58,097 nucleotides of DNA from Treponema sp. (GTDB taxonomy: Bacteria; Spirochaetota; Spirochaetia; Treponematales; Treponemataceae), in contig JAHAZL010000031.1 in NCBI GenBank assembly GCA_018384055.1, forward strand, positions 1 through 58,097, given 5' to 3'. Numbering within the stretch: position 1 is the stretch's first letter; each line of letters begins with the position of its first letter. The notes under the pieces were generated by a model that made no database searches, was not told the origin of the DNA, and saw nothing but the letters and a program-made list of their open reading frames with translations. Both the position numbers and the translations under genes were made by a program. Below, piece after piece: positions 7,014-16,265 of the stretch.

Positions 7014-8023
7014 ACAGACGATACGGATTTTTCTTTTGCCTGATTTTTATTCTCCTCCTTTTGATTTTCCTGTGGAATGTATTTACAGGAAGCGTTGATC
7101 TTTCATTCAAAGAACTGATGAAAATATTTTCAGGTTCAGGCGAAAACCTTGTACTGAAAAAAATCCTTACGGGAATAAGGCTTCCAAGAATTCTTGCGGC
7201 AATTCTTCTTGGCGGTGCCCTGTCTGTTTCAGGTTTTTTGCTCCAGACTTTCTTTGGCAATCCAATAGCTGGTCCTTTTGTTCTTGGCATTTCTTCGGGT
7301 GCTAAACTTTTTGTTGCCATTACCATGATTTTCCTTTTGAATGCTGGAATTGAAATCACTTCCCTTGGAATGGTAGCAGCTGCTTTCATTGGCTCCCTTA
7401 TTGCAATGACAGTAGTCCTTGCCCTTTCCATCAGGGTAAGGAACATGTCAGTTCTAGTAGTATGCGGAATTTTAGTAGGTTACATCTGTTCAGCAGTTAC
7501 AGATTTTTTCGTAACCTTTGCCAGCGATTCAAACATAGTAAACCTTCACAACTGGTCTCTTGGAAGTTTCAGCGGCACCAGCTGGAATGATGTTTTCATA
7601 ATTGCAGTTTTGATTTTTATCTCGCTTATTTCATCTTTGTTTTTTTCAAAGCCAATCGGAGCATACCAGTTGGGAGAAAACTACGCCCGGAACATGGGAG
7701 TAAACATAAAGGTTCTCCGCATTGTCCTCATACTCCTTTCAACTTTGCTTTCTGGTTGCGTTACGGCTTTTGCAGGTCCAATTTCCTTTGTGGGAATTGC
7801 AGTGCCTCACCTTGTAAAATCAATTGCAAAAACTTCAAGACCATTGGTTTTGATTCCCGGATGTTTCCTTGCAGGCGGCACAATCACCCTTTTCTGCGAC
7901 GGAATTGCAAGAAGCATTTTTGCTCCGACAGAACTAAGCATCAGTACAGTTACGGCCTTTTTTCTTGTGCCTGTCGTAATCTATATGATGGTAAACAAAA
8001 AGGGAGGTGCAAAGAATGTTTAG
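7010..8023 (+). CDS. btuC: BtuC/FecCD-family ABC permease
   Basis: A 337-residue polytopic inner-membrane protein. Features of the FecCD/BtuC family are IRLPRILAAILLGGALSVSG, LQTFFGNPIAGPFVLGISSGA and a C-terminal AGPISFVGIAVPHLVK followed by LIPGCFLAGG. It forms the channel of the importer with the binding protein upstream and the ATPase domain downstream. ATGA overlaps the btuF stop, and its own stop overlaps the next start at 8016. About nine to ten transmembrane helices are expected. Substrate is inferred from the riboswitch to be a corrinoid or a related chelate. Confidence 0.88.
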   Translation: MNRRYGFFFCLIFILLLLIFLWNVFTGSVDLSFKELMKIFSGSGENLVLKKILTGIRLPRILAAILLGGALSVSGFLLQTFFGNPIAGPFVLGISSGAKLFVAITMIFLLNAGIEITSLGMVAAAFIGSLIAMTVVLALSIRVRNMSVLVVCGILVGYICSAVTDFFVTFASDSNIVNLHNWSLGSFSGTSWNDVFIIAVLIFISLISSLFFSKPIGAYQLGENYARNMGVNIKVLRIVLILLSTLLSGCVTAFAGPISFVGIAVPHLVKSIAKTSRPLVLIPGCFLAGGTITLFCDGIARSIFAPTELSISTVTAFFLVPVVIYMMVNKKGGAKNV

Positions 8024-10286
8024 CACTTCCAGTTTAAGTGTAGGATACAACAAAAAAGTTCTCATTAACGGAATAAACATTTCTGTTGCTCCTGGAAAAA
8101 TCATTTCCCTCATAGGTCCCAACGGTTCTGGAAAATCCACGGTTTTAAAAACCCTTGTAAGGGAACTTGAAATTCTTGGCGGATCAATTTCCGTTTGCGG
8201 CAAAGACATAAGCAAAGAAAAAAATGATTTTGTTGCCCGCCATATTTCAATGGTAATGACAGAAAGACTACACCCTGAATTAATGACGGCAAAGGAAGTC
8301 ATTGCCACAGGCCGTTACCCATACACAGGAAGACTTGGAATTCTTTCCGATGAAGACTGGGAAAAAGTTGATGATGCAATAAAGTCCGTTCACTGCCAGG
8401 ACATAAGCGAACTGGATTTCAATTTCTTAAGCGACGGTCAAAAGCAAAGGATAATGCTTGCCCGTGCAATTTGTCAGGACACGGAAATTCTTGTTCTTGA
8501 TGAACCAACTTCATATCTCGACATGAAATACAAGCTGGAGTTTCTTCAGGTAATCAAAAAACTAGCAGAAGAAAAAAACAAGATTATCATCATGTCGCTC
8601 CACGAACTGGATTTAGTTAGGGTAATTTCAGATGAAGTAATCTGCGTTAACGGAAAAGAAATTCTTAAATCTGGTTCTGTCAAAGAAATTTTTAAGGAAG
8701 ACTTCATCCAGAAACTCTACGAAATTAATAAGGAAGATTTTGATCCAGAAACCGGAATGATGGTCTGGAATAAGCAACAACCTTTGGCCGCAGCTATAAG
8801 AAAAGAACATCAAGCACAAAGACATAACAGAAAAGCTAAAGTAATAATGGTTCAGGGAACCATGAGCAATGCAGGCAAAAGTCTTGTGGTTGCAGGACTA
8901 TGCAGGATCTTCATGCAGGACGGTTACAGGGTCGCTCCATTTAAGTCTCAGAACATGGCTTTGAATTCTTACATCACAAAAGACGGGTTTGAAATGGGCC
9001 GTGCACAGGTAACGCAGGCAGAAGCAGCAGGCATTGAACCTGATGTAGCAATGAATCCCATTTTACTGAAACCAACCAGCGACTGCGGATCTCAAGTCAT
9101 TGTAAATGGAGAAGTCATCGGCAACATGACAGCCCGTGAATATTTTGACTACAAAAAAAAACTCGTTCCTGAAATTCTAAAAGCCCTCAGCAAACTTGAA
9201 GAAGAAAATGACATAATAGTTATTGAAGGAGCTGGAAGTCCTGCAGAAATAAACCTTCGTGAAAACGACATCGTGAACATGGGGCTTGCAGAAATGGTGG
9301 ATGCACCGGTTCTCCTTGTCGGAGACATTGACCGTGGCGGAGTTTTTGCCCAGCTTCTTGGAACAATTGAGCTTCTTGAAGATTCAGAGCGAAACAGAAT
9401 AAAAGGACTCCTCATTAATAAATTCAGGGGCGACAAATCACTTCTTGACAGCGGAATCCAAATGCTTGAAGAACGAAGTGGCATTCCAGTTGTAGGAGTT
9501 CTTCCATACATAAAACTTTCTATTGACGACGAGGACAGCCTTACCACCCGATTTGAAAATCACAAGGCAGGCATCGTAAACATTGGCGTAATAAAATTTC
9601 CCCGCATTTCAAATTTTACGGACATGAATGTCTTTGAAGAAATTGAAGGCATAACCGTTCACTACATTTCTTCACCAGATGAAATTGAAAAAATGGACAT
9701 GATTATTTTGCCAGGCAGCAAAAACACCATCGGCGACCTTAAGTGGATGCGTGAAAACGGTTTTGAAAGTGCAGTAAAGAAATTCAGTCAGAAAGGGATT
9801 GTCTTTGGAATCTGCGGAGGCTACCAGATGCTTGGTAAAATCATCAGTGACCCTGACTGCGTAGAAGAAGGCGGAACAATTCGCGGCATGGAATTGCTGG
9901 ATACGGAAACAATTCTTTTGAAAGAAAAAACAAGAACACAGTTAGAATGTGATTCAGGAAAAGTTTCTGGCCCGTTGGATTTTTTAAGCAATAAAAAAAT
10001 TTCAGGCTACGAAATCCACATGGGGAAAACTAAAATTAAAACTGCAGAAACATTTGTTTTCGGTGCATCAGAAAAAAAAGTATACGGTTCCTATATCCAC
10101 GGATTTTTTGATGAAGGTGACATAGCCTTTTCCATCTGCAGTTATCTTGCAAAACAGAAAGGACTTGAACTTACAGAAAAAATTTTCGATTATAAAAAAA
10201 TCAAAGAATCACAGTATAATCAACTTGCTGACGAAATGAGAAAACATCTTGATATGGAGGCCATCTATGGAATCCTTGAAAAATAA
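8016..10286 (+). CDS. cobQ: BtuD-type ABC ATPase fused to cobyric acid synthase CobQ/CbiP
   Basis: One uninterrupted 756-residue frame encodes two enzymes. Residues about 1-250 are an ABC ATPase with Walker A GPNGSGKST (34-42), signature LSDGQ (138-142), Walker B ILVLDEPTS and the switch His in MSLHELD. From about residue 273 it is cobyric acid synthase: VQGTMSNAGKSLV, PFKSQNMALNSY, VIEGAGSPAEINL, then the glutamine amidotransferase part with GICGGYQMLG (nucleophile Cys) and SYIHGFFD. CobQ amidates adenosylcobyrinic acid a,c-diamide four times. I chose ATG 8016 over GTG 8007 because AGGGAGG lies eight bases before it. A fusion of import ATPase and biosynthetic amidase is unusual. Confidence 0.9.
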   Translation: MFSTSSLSVGYNKKVLINGINISVAPGKIISLIGPNGSGKSTVLKTLVRELEILGGSISVCGKDISKEKNDFVARHISMVMTERLHPELMTAKEVIATGRYPYTGRLGILSDEDWEKVDDAIKSVHCQDISELDFNFLSDGQKQRIMLARAICQDTEILVLDEPTSYLDMKYKLEFLQVIKKLAEEKNKIIIMSLHELDLVRVISDEVICVNGKEILKSGSVKEIFKEDFIQKLYEINKEDFDPETGMMVWNKQQPLAAAIRKEHQAQRHNRKAKVIMVQGTMSNAGKSLVVAGLCRIFMQDGYRVAPFKSQNMALNSYITKDGFEMGRAQVTQAEAAGIEPDVAMNPILLKPTSDCGSQVIVNGEVIGNMTAREYFDYKKKLVPEILKALSKLEEENDIIVIEGAGSPAEINLRENDIVNMGLAEMVDAPVLLVGDIDRGGVFAQLLGTIELLEDSERNRIKGLLINKFRGDKSLLDSGIQMLEERSGIPVVGVLPYIKLSIDDEDSLTTRFENHKAGIVNIGVIKFPRISNFTDMNVFEEIEGITVHYISSPDEIEKMDMIILPGSKNTIGDLKWMRENGFESAVKKFSQKGIVFGICGGYQMLGKIISDPDCVEEGGTIRGMELLDTETILLKEKTRTQLECDSGKVSGPLDFLSNKKISGYEIHMGKTKIKTAETFVFGASEKKVYGSYIHGFFDEGDIAFSICSYLAKQKGLELTEKIFDYKKIKESQYNQLADEMRKHLDMEAIYGILEK

Positions 10287-11307
10287 CTACTCAAAATATT
10301 TTGAAAGAATCAAATCAAACTGGGACACCATTGCAAAGCCTTTGGACAGTCTTGGAAAACTTGAAACTCTTGTTGCAAAACTTGGAGCAATTCAGGGAAC
10401 GGAACATCCATCCTGTCTAAAAAAATGCCTTGTTGTTCTTTGTTCAGACAATGGAATCGTTGAAGAAGGCATAAGTCAGTCTGATCAAAGCGTTACAAGA
10501 ATCTGTGCAGAAAACATTGCGGCAAAAAAGACAACCGTTGGAATAATGGCAGCACAAGTTGCCTGCGATGTAATTACTTATGATGTTGGAATCAATCATT
10601 CTGCAAAAATACCAAACGTAATAGACAGAAAAATCAGGTGCGGGGCAAGAAACTTTCTTAAAGAACCTGCCATGACAAAGGAAGAAATTGAAGTTGCCTT
10701 GTCATTGGGAAGAGTCATTGTTTCAGAACTTAAAAATAAAAAATATGAATTGATCTGCGTTGGCGAAATGGGCATCGGAAACACAACTACATCAGCAGCC
10801 ATTGCCGCATCCCTTCTAAAGGTTGATGGCAAAATTACAGCAGGCCGCGGTGCAGGATTAAGCAACACAGGACTTGAAAAAAAAGTTTCAGTCATCAATG
10901 AAGCCATAAAGAAATATGACCTATACAATAAAGGTCCCCTTGAAATTTTACAGACCGTAGGTGGCTTTGACCTTGCCGTAATGACTGGAATCTATCTTGC
11001 GGCAAAGGAATACAGCATGCCTGTTGTCCTCGATGGTGCCATAAGCGTTACCGCTGCCCTTGTTGCCGAAAGAATTGAAAAAGGAATCGTTGATTATCTT
11101 ATTCCGTCACACATAAGTCGCGAACCTGTCGGAAAACTTTTGTGCGATGAACTTAAACTTTCACCAATTCTTGATGCCCACATGGCACTGGGAGAAGGTA
11201 CAGGAGCAGTTTTACTTCTTGGACTTTTAAGAACGGCCATTGAAGTATACGAAAGGAGCATCCCTTTTAGTGAATCAAATGTTGAACAGTACACGAGGTT
11301 CAAATGA
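10267..11307 (+). CDS. cobT: Nicotinate-nucleotide:dimethylbenzimidazole phosphoribosyltransferase
   Basis: CobT activates the lower ligand base to alpha-ribazole phosphate for the nucleotide loop. The 346-residue protein has KPLDSLGKLE at the N-terminus, GEMGIGNTTTSAA, GRGAGL, GGFDLAVMTG, LDGAISVTAAL and the catalytic-Glu segment LGEGTGAVL. ATG 10267 is preferred to TTG 10249 since GGAGG lies six bases upstream. It overlaps the end of the fused cobQ gene by 20 bases. Which base is used cannot be told; no benzimidazole synthesis genes are in the window. Confidence 0.95.
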   Translation: MESLKNNYSKYFERIKSNWDTIAKPLDSLGKLETLVAKLGAIQGTEHPSCLKKCLVVLCSDNGIVEEGISQSDQSVTRICAENIAAKKTTVGIMAAQVACDVITYDVGINHSAKIPNVIDRKIRCGARNFLKEPAMTKEEIEVALSLGRVIVSELKNKKYELICVGEMGIGNTTTSAAIAASLLKVDGKITAGRGAGLSNTGLEKKVSVINEAIKKYDLYNKGPLEILQTVGGFDLAVMTGIYLAAKEYSMPVVLDGAISVTAALVAERIEKGIVDYLIPSHISREPVGKLLCDELKLSPILDAHMALGEGTGAVLLLGLLRTAIEVYERSIPFSESNVEQYTRFK

Positions 11308-11837
11308 TTCATTTAATCTACGGAGGAAGCGGTTCTGGTAAATCAGCCTTTGCAGAAAAACTTGTAATGGAGCTGGATTCTGAAAAAAAATATTATCTTG
11401 CAACAATGAAAGTCTTTGGAGACGAAGGATTTAAAAGAGTACAGCGGCACAAAGAACTCCGCGCAGGGAAAGGCTTCGACACTTTTGAAAAGGAAACTCT
11501 TGACGGTTTTCCATCTATAAAAGAACTTGTAAAGGAAAAGAATTCCACAATTCTGATTGAATGCATTTCAAATCTCGTTGCAAACGAAATGTTTCGTAAC
11601 GATGGAATTGTTCATCCTGAAAAAGTCGTTGGAAAAATTCGCAGTGATTTTGTCGGGATAAAAAATTGCACTGAAAATTTTGTAATCGTAAGCAACAATG
11701 TTTTTGAAGACGGGATTGAATACGATGATACAACAAAAAAATACATGAAAGCCTTGGGGGACATAAATATTTACTTTGCTTCCATAGCAGATAGAATTAC
11801 GGAAGTTGTCTGCGGCATTCCAGTGGAGATAAAATGA
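11304..11837 (+). CDS. cobU: Adenosylcobinamide kinase/phosphate guanylyltransferase
   Basis: CobU phosphorylates adenosylcobinamide and transfers GMP to it. The 177-residue protein starts with the P-loop YGGSGSGKS (residues 6-14), and RVQRHKELR carries the His (H49) that is guanylylated in the family. The C-terminal DINIYFASIADRITEVVCGIP matches the usual end. ATGA overlap with cobT and with cobS indicates translational coupling. Length is normal for CobU. Confidence 0.92.
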   Translation: MIHLIYGGSGSGKSAFAEKLVMELDSEKKYYLATMKVFGDEGFKRVQRHKELRAGKGFDTFEKETLDGFPSIKELVKEKNSTILIECISNLVANEMFRNDGIVHPEKVVGKIRSDFVGIKNCTENFVIVSNNVFEDGIEYDDTTKKYMKALGDINIYFASIADRITEVVCGIPVEIK

Positions 11838-12619
11838 AAAGCATTTTTAAATCTTTCATAGTTGCATTTTCCATGTACTCTAAAATTCCTATGCCACGAT
11901 TTCAATGGGCAAGCAAGGATATGGAATACCACCTTTGTTTCTTTCCTATGGTCGGTGCAGTCATTGGGGGAATTGAACTCCTTTGGATTTTTCTTTGCAG
12001 AAAAATAAATGCATCCGTTCCTTTTGCAAATATTTTTGCCGTTGCAATTCCTCTCCTTGTTACCGGTGGATTTCATGTTGATGGATTCATGGACACCATG
12101 GATGCTGTTCATTCCTATCAGGACAAGGAAAAGAAACTTGAAATATTAAAAGACCCCCACATGGGAGCATTTTCCGTTATATGTACAATTTCATTTTTTC
12201 TTATAATTACAGCTTTCTCTTTTGAAATTAAAACTTACGAAGGCTTGATTTCAGTCTGCTTTGCTTTTGTATTGTCCAGAATCTTAAGCGGCATTTCCGT
12301 AATTACATTTCCAAAGGCAAAGAAAAACGGAATGGTTGCAACGGAAAGCAAAACCGGCAGCAAGAAAATCGTTGTTACTGTTCTTTTAATAGAATTGATT
12401 GTTGTCAGCGCCGTCCTTATTTACTTTACTTTTAACAAAAGCTTTTGCGGCTTGATTTCAACAGTCAGTTTTACCCTCACCTTCACTTACTATTATTTTA
12501 TTAGCAAAAAACATTTCGGCGGAATAACAGGTGATCTTGCAGGATTTTTCATCTGCATAAGTGAACTTGTTTCCTTAATTGCCGTAGCTGCAACTTTGTT
12601 TGTGGAGGCAGCAATATGA
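11834..12619 (+). CDS. cobS: Adenosylcobinamide-GDP ribazoletransferase (cobalamin synthase)
   Basis: CobS joins activated cobinamide-GDP with alpha-ribazole (phosphate) in the membrane. The 261-residue polytopic protein has FSMYSKIPMPR near the N-terminus and the signature GGFHVDGFMDTMDA (residues 78-90) with metal-binding acidic residues, then KDPHMGAFSV. Several hydrophobic helices follow. Length is typical. It overlaps cobU and the next gene by four bases each. Confidence 0.93.
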   Translation: MKSIFKSFIVAFSMYSKIPMPRFQWASKDMEYHLCFFPMVGAVIGGIELLWIFLCRKINASVPFANIFAVAIPLLVTGGFHVDGFMDTMDAVHSYQDKEKKLEILKDPHMGAFSVICTISFFLIITAFSFEIKTYEGLISVCFAFVLSRILSGISVITFPKAKKNGMVATESKTGSKKIVVTVLLIELIVVSAVLIYFTFNKSFCGLISTVSFTLTFTYYYFISKKHFGGITGDLAGFFICISELVSLIAVAATLFVEAAI

Positions 12620-12951
12620 TTTTAATCATTGGTGGTAGTCACCAGGGAAAATACAAATATGCAGCTTCACAATACGATGAAAAAAACATCTGGAATGAAT
12701 TCCATCTTTTTGTCAAAGAAAAACTTGAACAGGGAAAAACTCCAGAAGAAATTGAATCTGAAGTCAATGAAAGAATCGGTTTAAATTCAAAATTAGTAAT
12801 AATCAGCAATGAACTTGGATGCGGAATCGTTCCATTCACAAAAGAAGACAGAGACTACAGGGAACTTACGGGAAGGCTTCTTTGCAAAATAGCAGAAAAA
12901 TCTGACGCAGTTTTCAGAATGACATGTGGAATTGCACAGAGGATAAAATGA
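12616..12951 (+). CDS. Short CobU-like protein
   Basis: A 111-residue protein that begins MILIIGGSHQGK, a P-loop-like turn lacking the usual GSGKS/T ending, and ends with ISNELGCGIVPFTKEDRDYRE and AGR-like LTGRLLCKIAEKSD, which resemble the C-terminal half of CobU (NEVGxGIVP...). It lacks the guanylylated-His segment, so it is unlikely to be a full CobU. It lies between cobS and cobC with four-base overlaps on both sides and so is co-translated with the nucleotide-loop enzymes. A regulatory or partial kinase role is possible; function unknown. Confidence 0.65.
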   Translation: MILIIGGSHQGKYKYAASQYDEKNIWNEFHLFVKEKLEQGKTPEEIESEVNERIGLNSKLVIISNELGCGIVPFTKEDRDYRELTGRLLCKIAEKSDAVFRMTCGIAQRIK

Positions 12952-13532
12952 CGGTAACGATTCAGCTTATTAGGCACGGTAAAACCAAAGGTAATCTTGA
13001 AAAACGATTTGCCGGCGGAAGGACAGATGACTCACTCTGCACACAAGGAAAAGAAGAATTGAATTCTTTTGTTTCGGAAAACATTTACCTTAACACGGAT
13101 GAAGTTTTTTCAAGCCCCATGAATCGATGCCTTGAAACGGCTGAAATTATTTTTCCTGAACACAAAGCTCGTATAATAGAAGAATTCAGGGAACTTGATT
13201 TTGGAATCTTTGAGAACAAGAACCACCAGGAACTGAACGGAAACCAAGACTATCAGAAGTGGCTTGATTCAGGCGGCAAAGGGAACATACCCGGCGGTGA
13301 AAAAATGGATGATTTTGCAAACAGAACCATGGCTGGATTTAATAAAATGATTTCATCTATTGAAGGCAAAGAAACAAAAATAACTGCTGCTGTTCACGGC
13401 GGAACAATTATGGCCATTTTGTTTTCTTTGAACGGCGGAAATTTCTACGACTATTTTTGCAAGAATGGTCGCGGTTATGTTTTTGAATTTTTAACAGAAG
13501 ATAAAAAGATTTTGAATTTAAGGAAATTATAG
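12948..13532 (+). CDS. cobC: Histidine-phosphatase, probable alpha-ribazole phosphatase
   Basis: A 194-residue histidine phosphatase family protein: LIRHGKT (catalytic H10), SSPMNRCLETAEII, RELDFGIFE and AVHGGTIMAI with the second catalytic His. In cobalamin clusters this family removes the 5' phosphate from alpha-ribazole phosphate or adenosylcobalamin phosphate. The ATG at 12948 overlaps the preceding stop (ATGA) and is preferred to the earlier in-frame ATG 12924. The next gene starts immediately after its stop. Confidence 0.85.
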   Translation: MTVTIQLIRHGKTKGNLEKRFAGGRTDDSLCTQGKEELNSFVSENIYLNTDEVFSSPMNRCLETAEIIFPEHKARIIEEFRELDFGIFENKNHQELNGNQDYQKWLDSGGKGNIPGGEKMDDFANRTMAGFNKMISSIEGKETKITAAVHGGTIMAILFSLNGGNFYDYFCKNGRGYVFEFLTEDKKILNLRKL

Positions 13533-14570
13533 ATGCTTGATTTTATAAATCTTGAACATCATCTCATTGCATTCCTCGTTGGTTTCACCCTGGACCTGAT
13601 TATAGGCGATCCATACTGGTTGCCTCATCCTGTCCGCGCCATAGGAAAAATAATTTCCTTCTACGAAAAACTTTTGATTGGGACAAAAGAAAATCCAAAG
13701 AAACTTTCTGCAAAGCAAAAACGAACCAGGGGAATAATAATGGTCCTTTTGGTTCTTGCTACCGTGGAATTCTTCGTAGTGCTGATTTTATATTTTTCAG
13801 TAATTGTATCCCGAGAATTTCATCCTGCCATTGGGATTGCAGTTGAAGCTATAATGACCTTCCAGCTCATTGCAACAAAATGCCTTGCCGCAGAAAGCAC
13901 GAAGGTCTACAAGGAATTGAAGAAAGGGAATCTCATTGGAGCAAGAAAAGCCGTATCCATGATTGTGGGACGCGATACAGAAAATCTTTCTGAAACAGAA
14001 GTTACAAAAGCGGCAGTTGAAACCGTTGCGGAAAATACTTCTGACGGCATCATCGCTCCACTCCTCTTTTTAGCTTTAGGCGGTCCTGCATTTGGGTTCT
14101 TCTATAAATCCATCAACACCATGGATTCCATGATAGGTTATAAAAATGAAAGGTATCTTGATTTTGGGAAATTTGCCGCAAAGACTGACGATGCAGTTAA
14201 TTTCATCCCCGCAAGATTAAGCGCCTGGTTCATGATTTTCTCCTGTCTTTTTTTAGGAAAGGCTTATTCTGCACGCAACGCAAAAAGAATTTATCTCCGC
14301 GACAGATTAAAGCACGAAAGTCCAAATTCCGCTCATACGGAAGCAACCTGTGCAGGTGCTCTTGGAGTTCAGCTTGCGGGCCCTGCAGTATATGAAGGCA
14401 AAATCGAACGCAAGGATTTTCTTGGCGATCCAGACAGAAAGATTGAATTTGAAGACATAAAAAAAGCAAACAGACTTTCCTATGCAACAGCCTTTACCTG
14501 CGTTATTTTCTGTTCCACAATCATTCTTGCAATTCTATTTTTACTTTATAATTGCAAAGGAGGAAATTAA
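13533..14570 (+). CDS. cbiB: Adenosylcobinamide-phosphate synthase CbiB
   Basis: CbiB attaches the aminopropanol phosphate arm to adenosylcobyric acid. The 345-residue membrane protein carries DLIIGDPYWLPHPVRAIG at the N-terminus, IVGRDTENLSE, VAENTSDGIIAPL, YKSINTMDSMIGYKNERY and ESPNSAHTEA, all CbiB/CobD(Pseudomonas) signatures. AAGGAA lies before the ATG and its stop overlaps the cobD start (TAATG). Length is normal. Confidence 0.93.
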   Translation: MLDFINLEHHLIAFLVGFTLDLIIGDPYWLPHPVRAIGKIISFYEKLLIGTKENPKKLSAKQKRTRGIIMVLLVLATVEFFVVLILYFSVIVSREFHPAIGIAVEAIMTFQLIATKCLAAESTKVYKELKKGNLIGARKAVSMIVGRDTENLSETEVTKAAVETVAENTSDGIIAPLLFLALGGPAFGFFYKSINTMDSMIGYKNERYLDFGKFAAKTDDAVNFIPARLSAWFMIFSCLFLGKAYSARNAKRIYLRDRLKHESPNSAHTEATCAGALGVQLAGPAVYEGKIERKDFLGDPDRKIEFEDIKKANRLSYATAFTCVIFCSTIILAILFLLYNCKGGN

Positions 14571-15622
14571 TGCACGGCGGCGACATTTATTCTGCAAAAG
14601 TTAAATACGATTTTTCAGTCAATGTAAATCCATTTCCTCTCCCTTTTAAAATCTTCTGCAAATATATTTTTTCTTTTGGAAGTTTGAGAAGATACCCGGA
14701 ACAGAATTCAGCAGATCTTATTGATTCCATCTCAAAAAAATACAATGTCAGTCCTGAAAAAATTACGGCAGGAAACGGTGCTTCGGAAATGATTTTTTCT
14801 GCAACAAGAGCCTTAATGCCAAAGAAAGCAATTTTAATTTCACCTTGCTTTACGGGTTACAAACATGCCTTGGAATCCACAGGCTCAGAAATTATATATT
14901 TTTCTTTAAATGAAAAAGACAATTTTGATTTTACGGAAAAAAAGATTTCTGAACTGAAGGACATGTTATGCAAAGAAAAACCTGAAATGCTTTTTTTATG
15001 CAATCCGAATAATCCAAACGGCAAATTGTTTAGCAAAGAAATCGTCATGCAACTTCTTGAATGCTGTAAAAAAAACGGAACTTTTGTTTTACTGGACGAG
15101 TGCTTCATGGACCTTACAGGCAAGGCTGATGATTTTAGTTTGATTGAAAAAATTGATTCTTACAGAAACCTTCTTATTGTAAATGCCCTTACAAAAACTT
15201 TTGCAGTTCCAGGCTTACGAATTGGATTCTGTTTCTGCAGTTCAAATGAAATGATTTTAAAAATTACAAATCAGCTTCCTGAATGGAATGTTTCTGTACT
15301 CGCACAAAAAATCGGAAGTAAACTTTTACTGTGTAAAAAGTTTATTTCTGAAACCACAAAAAGACTTTCAATCGAAAGAAAATTTCTTTCAGACCGACTT
15401 GAAAAAATGGGATTCAAGACTTATACAACAGATTCAAATTTCATCCTCTTCCATTCTGAAAATGAAAAAATGCTGAAAGAAAAACTTTTGGAAAAAGAAA
15501 TATTAATCAGGGACTGCAGCGACTATGAAAACCTTGGTTCAGGCTACTACAGGATTGCCGTAAAGACTCATAGGGAAAATAAAAAAATTCTTTCTTCAAT
15601 AAGAAAGGTAATGGGAGCATAA
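14570..15622 (+). CDS. cobD: L-threonine-O-3-phosphate decarboxylase CobD (PLP-dependent)
   Basis: CobD makes (R)-1-amino-2-propanol phosphate for CbiB. The 350-residue protein is a fold-type I aminotransferase-like PLP enzyme: MHGGDIYSAK and DFSVNVNPFPLP at the N-terminus, RRYPEQ, GNGASEMIFSATRAL, CNPNNPNGKLF, LLDECFMDLTG and the PLP-lysine region NALTKTFAVPGLRIGF. ATG 14570 is used rather than TTG 14552 because AGGAGG precedes it. A histidinol-phosphate aminotransferase is the main alternative, but the N-terminal HGG motif and context favour CobD. Confidence 0.88.
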   Translation: MHGGDIYSAKVKYDFSVNVNPFPLPFKIFCKYIFSFGSLRRYPEQNSADLIDSISKKYNVSPEKITAGNGASEMIFSATRALMPKKAILISPCFTGYKHALESTGSEIIYFSLNEKDNFDFTEKKISELKDMLCKEKPEMLFLCNPNNPNGKLFSKEIVMQLLECCKKNGTFVLLDECFMDLTGKADDFSLIEKIDSYRNLLIVNALTKTFAVPGLRIGFCFCSSNEMILKITNQLPEWNVSVLAQKIGSKLLLCKKFISETTKRLSIERKFLSDRLEKMGFKTYTTDSNFILFHSENEKMLKEKLLEKEILIRDCSDYENLGSGYYRIAVKTHRENKKILSSIRKVMGA

Positions 15623-15623
15623 A

Positions 15624-16265
15624 ATGGAAAACATAGAATTCGTATTGCCGTCAGAAATTGAAAAAAGAAGTTTCCAGATAATCGAAAGCGAACTTAATTA
15701 CCGCGGCATTTCCATTCCGGAAGAACAGAAACCCATCACCATGCGCGTTATCCACACAAGCGCAGACTTTGAATATGCAGAGACCATGAAGTATTCGGAA
15801 GATGCCGTAGAGACTGCAAAAAAACTTATTATCTCAGGTGCAGACATTGTTACCGATACAAACATGGCAAAAGCCGGTATCAACGCAAAGGCACTGGAAA
15901 AATTCGGCGGAAAAGTTCACTGCTTTATGGCGGACAAAGATGTTGCTGAAGAAGCAAAGGAACGGAGCATCACGAGAGCTACCGTCAGCATGGAACGGGC
16001 AAGCAAACTTGGAAAATCCGTAATCTTTGCTTTGGGCAATGCCCCTACTGCCCTCATCAGCCTTTACGACATGATGAAAAAAAATGAATACACTCCCGCC
16101 TTTGTAATCGGAGTCCCAGTAGGTTTTGTAAATGTTGTTGCAGCAAAGGAACTGTTTCTAAATTCCAATGTTCCATACATCATCAATCAAGGACGTAAAG
16201 GCGGAAGCAACATAGCCGCTGCCATCTGCAACGCACTCCTTTATGAACTTGGAGGTCGCAGTTGA
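15624..16265 (+). CDS. cbiC: Cobalt-precorrin-8 methylmutase
   Basis: CbiC moves the methyl group from C11 to C12 to form cobyrinic acid. The 213-residue protein has RVIHTSADF with the catalytic His (H44), DTNMAKAGIN, MADKDVAEEAKERSITRA, ALGNAPTAL and GVPVGFVNVVAAKE, all typical of the family. Length is normal. The end overlaps the start of cbiD by four bases. Confidence 0.95.
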   Translation: MENIEFVLPSEIEKRSFQIIESELNYRGISIPEEQKPITMRVIHTSADFEYAETMKYSEDAVETAKKLIISGADIVTDTNMAKAGINAKALEKFGGKVHCFMADKDVAEEAKERSITRATVSMERASKLGKSVIFALGNAPTALISLYDMMKKNEYTPAFVIGVPVGFVNVVAAKELFLNSNVPYIINQGRKGGSNIAAAICNALLYELGGRS

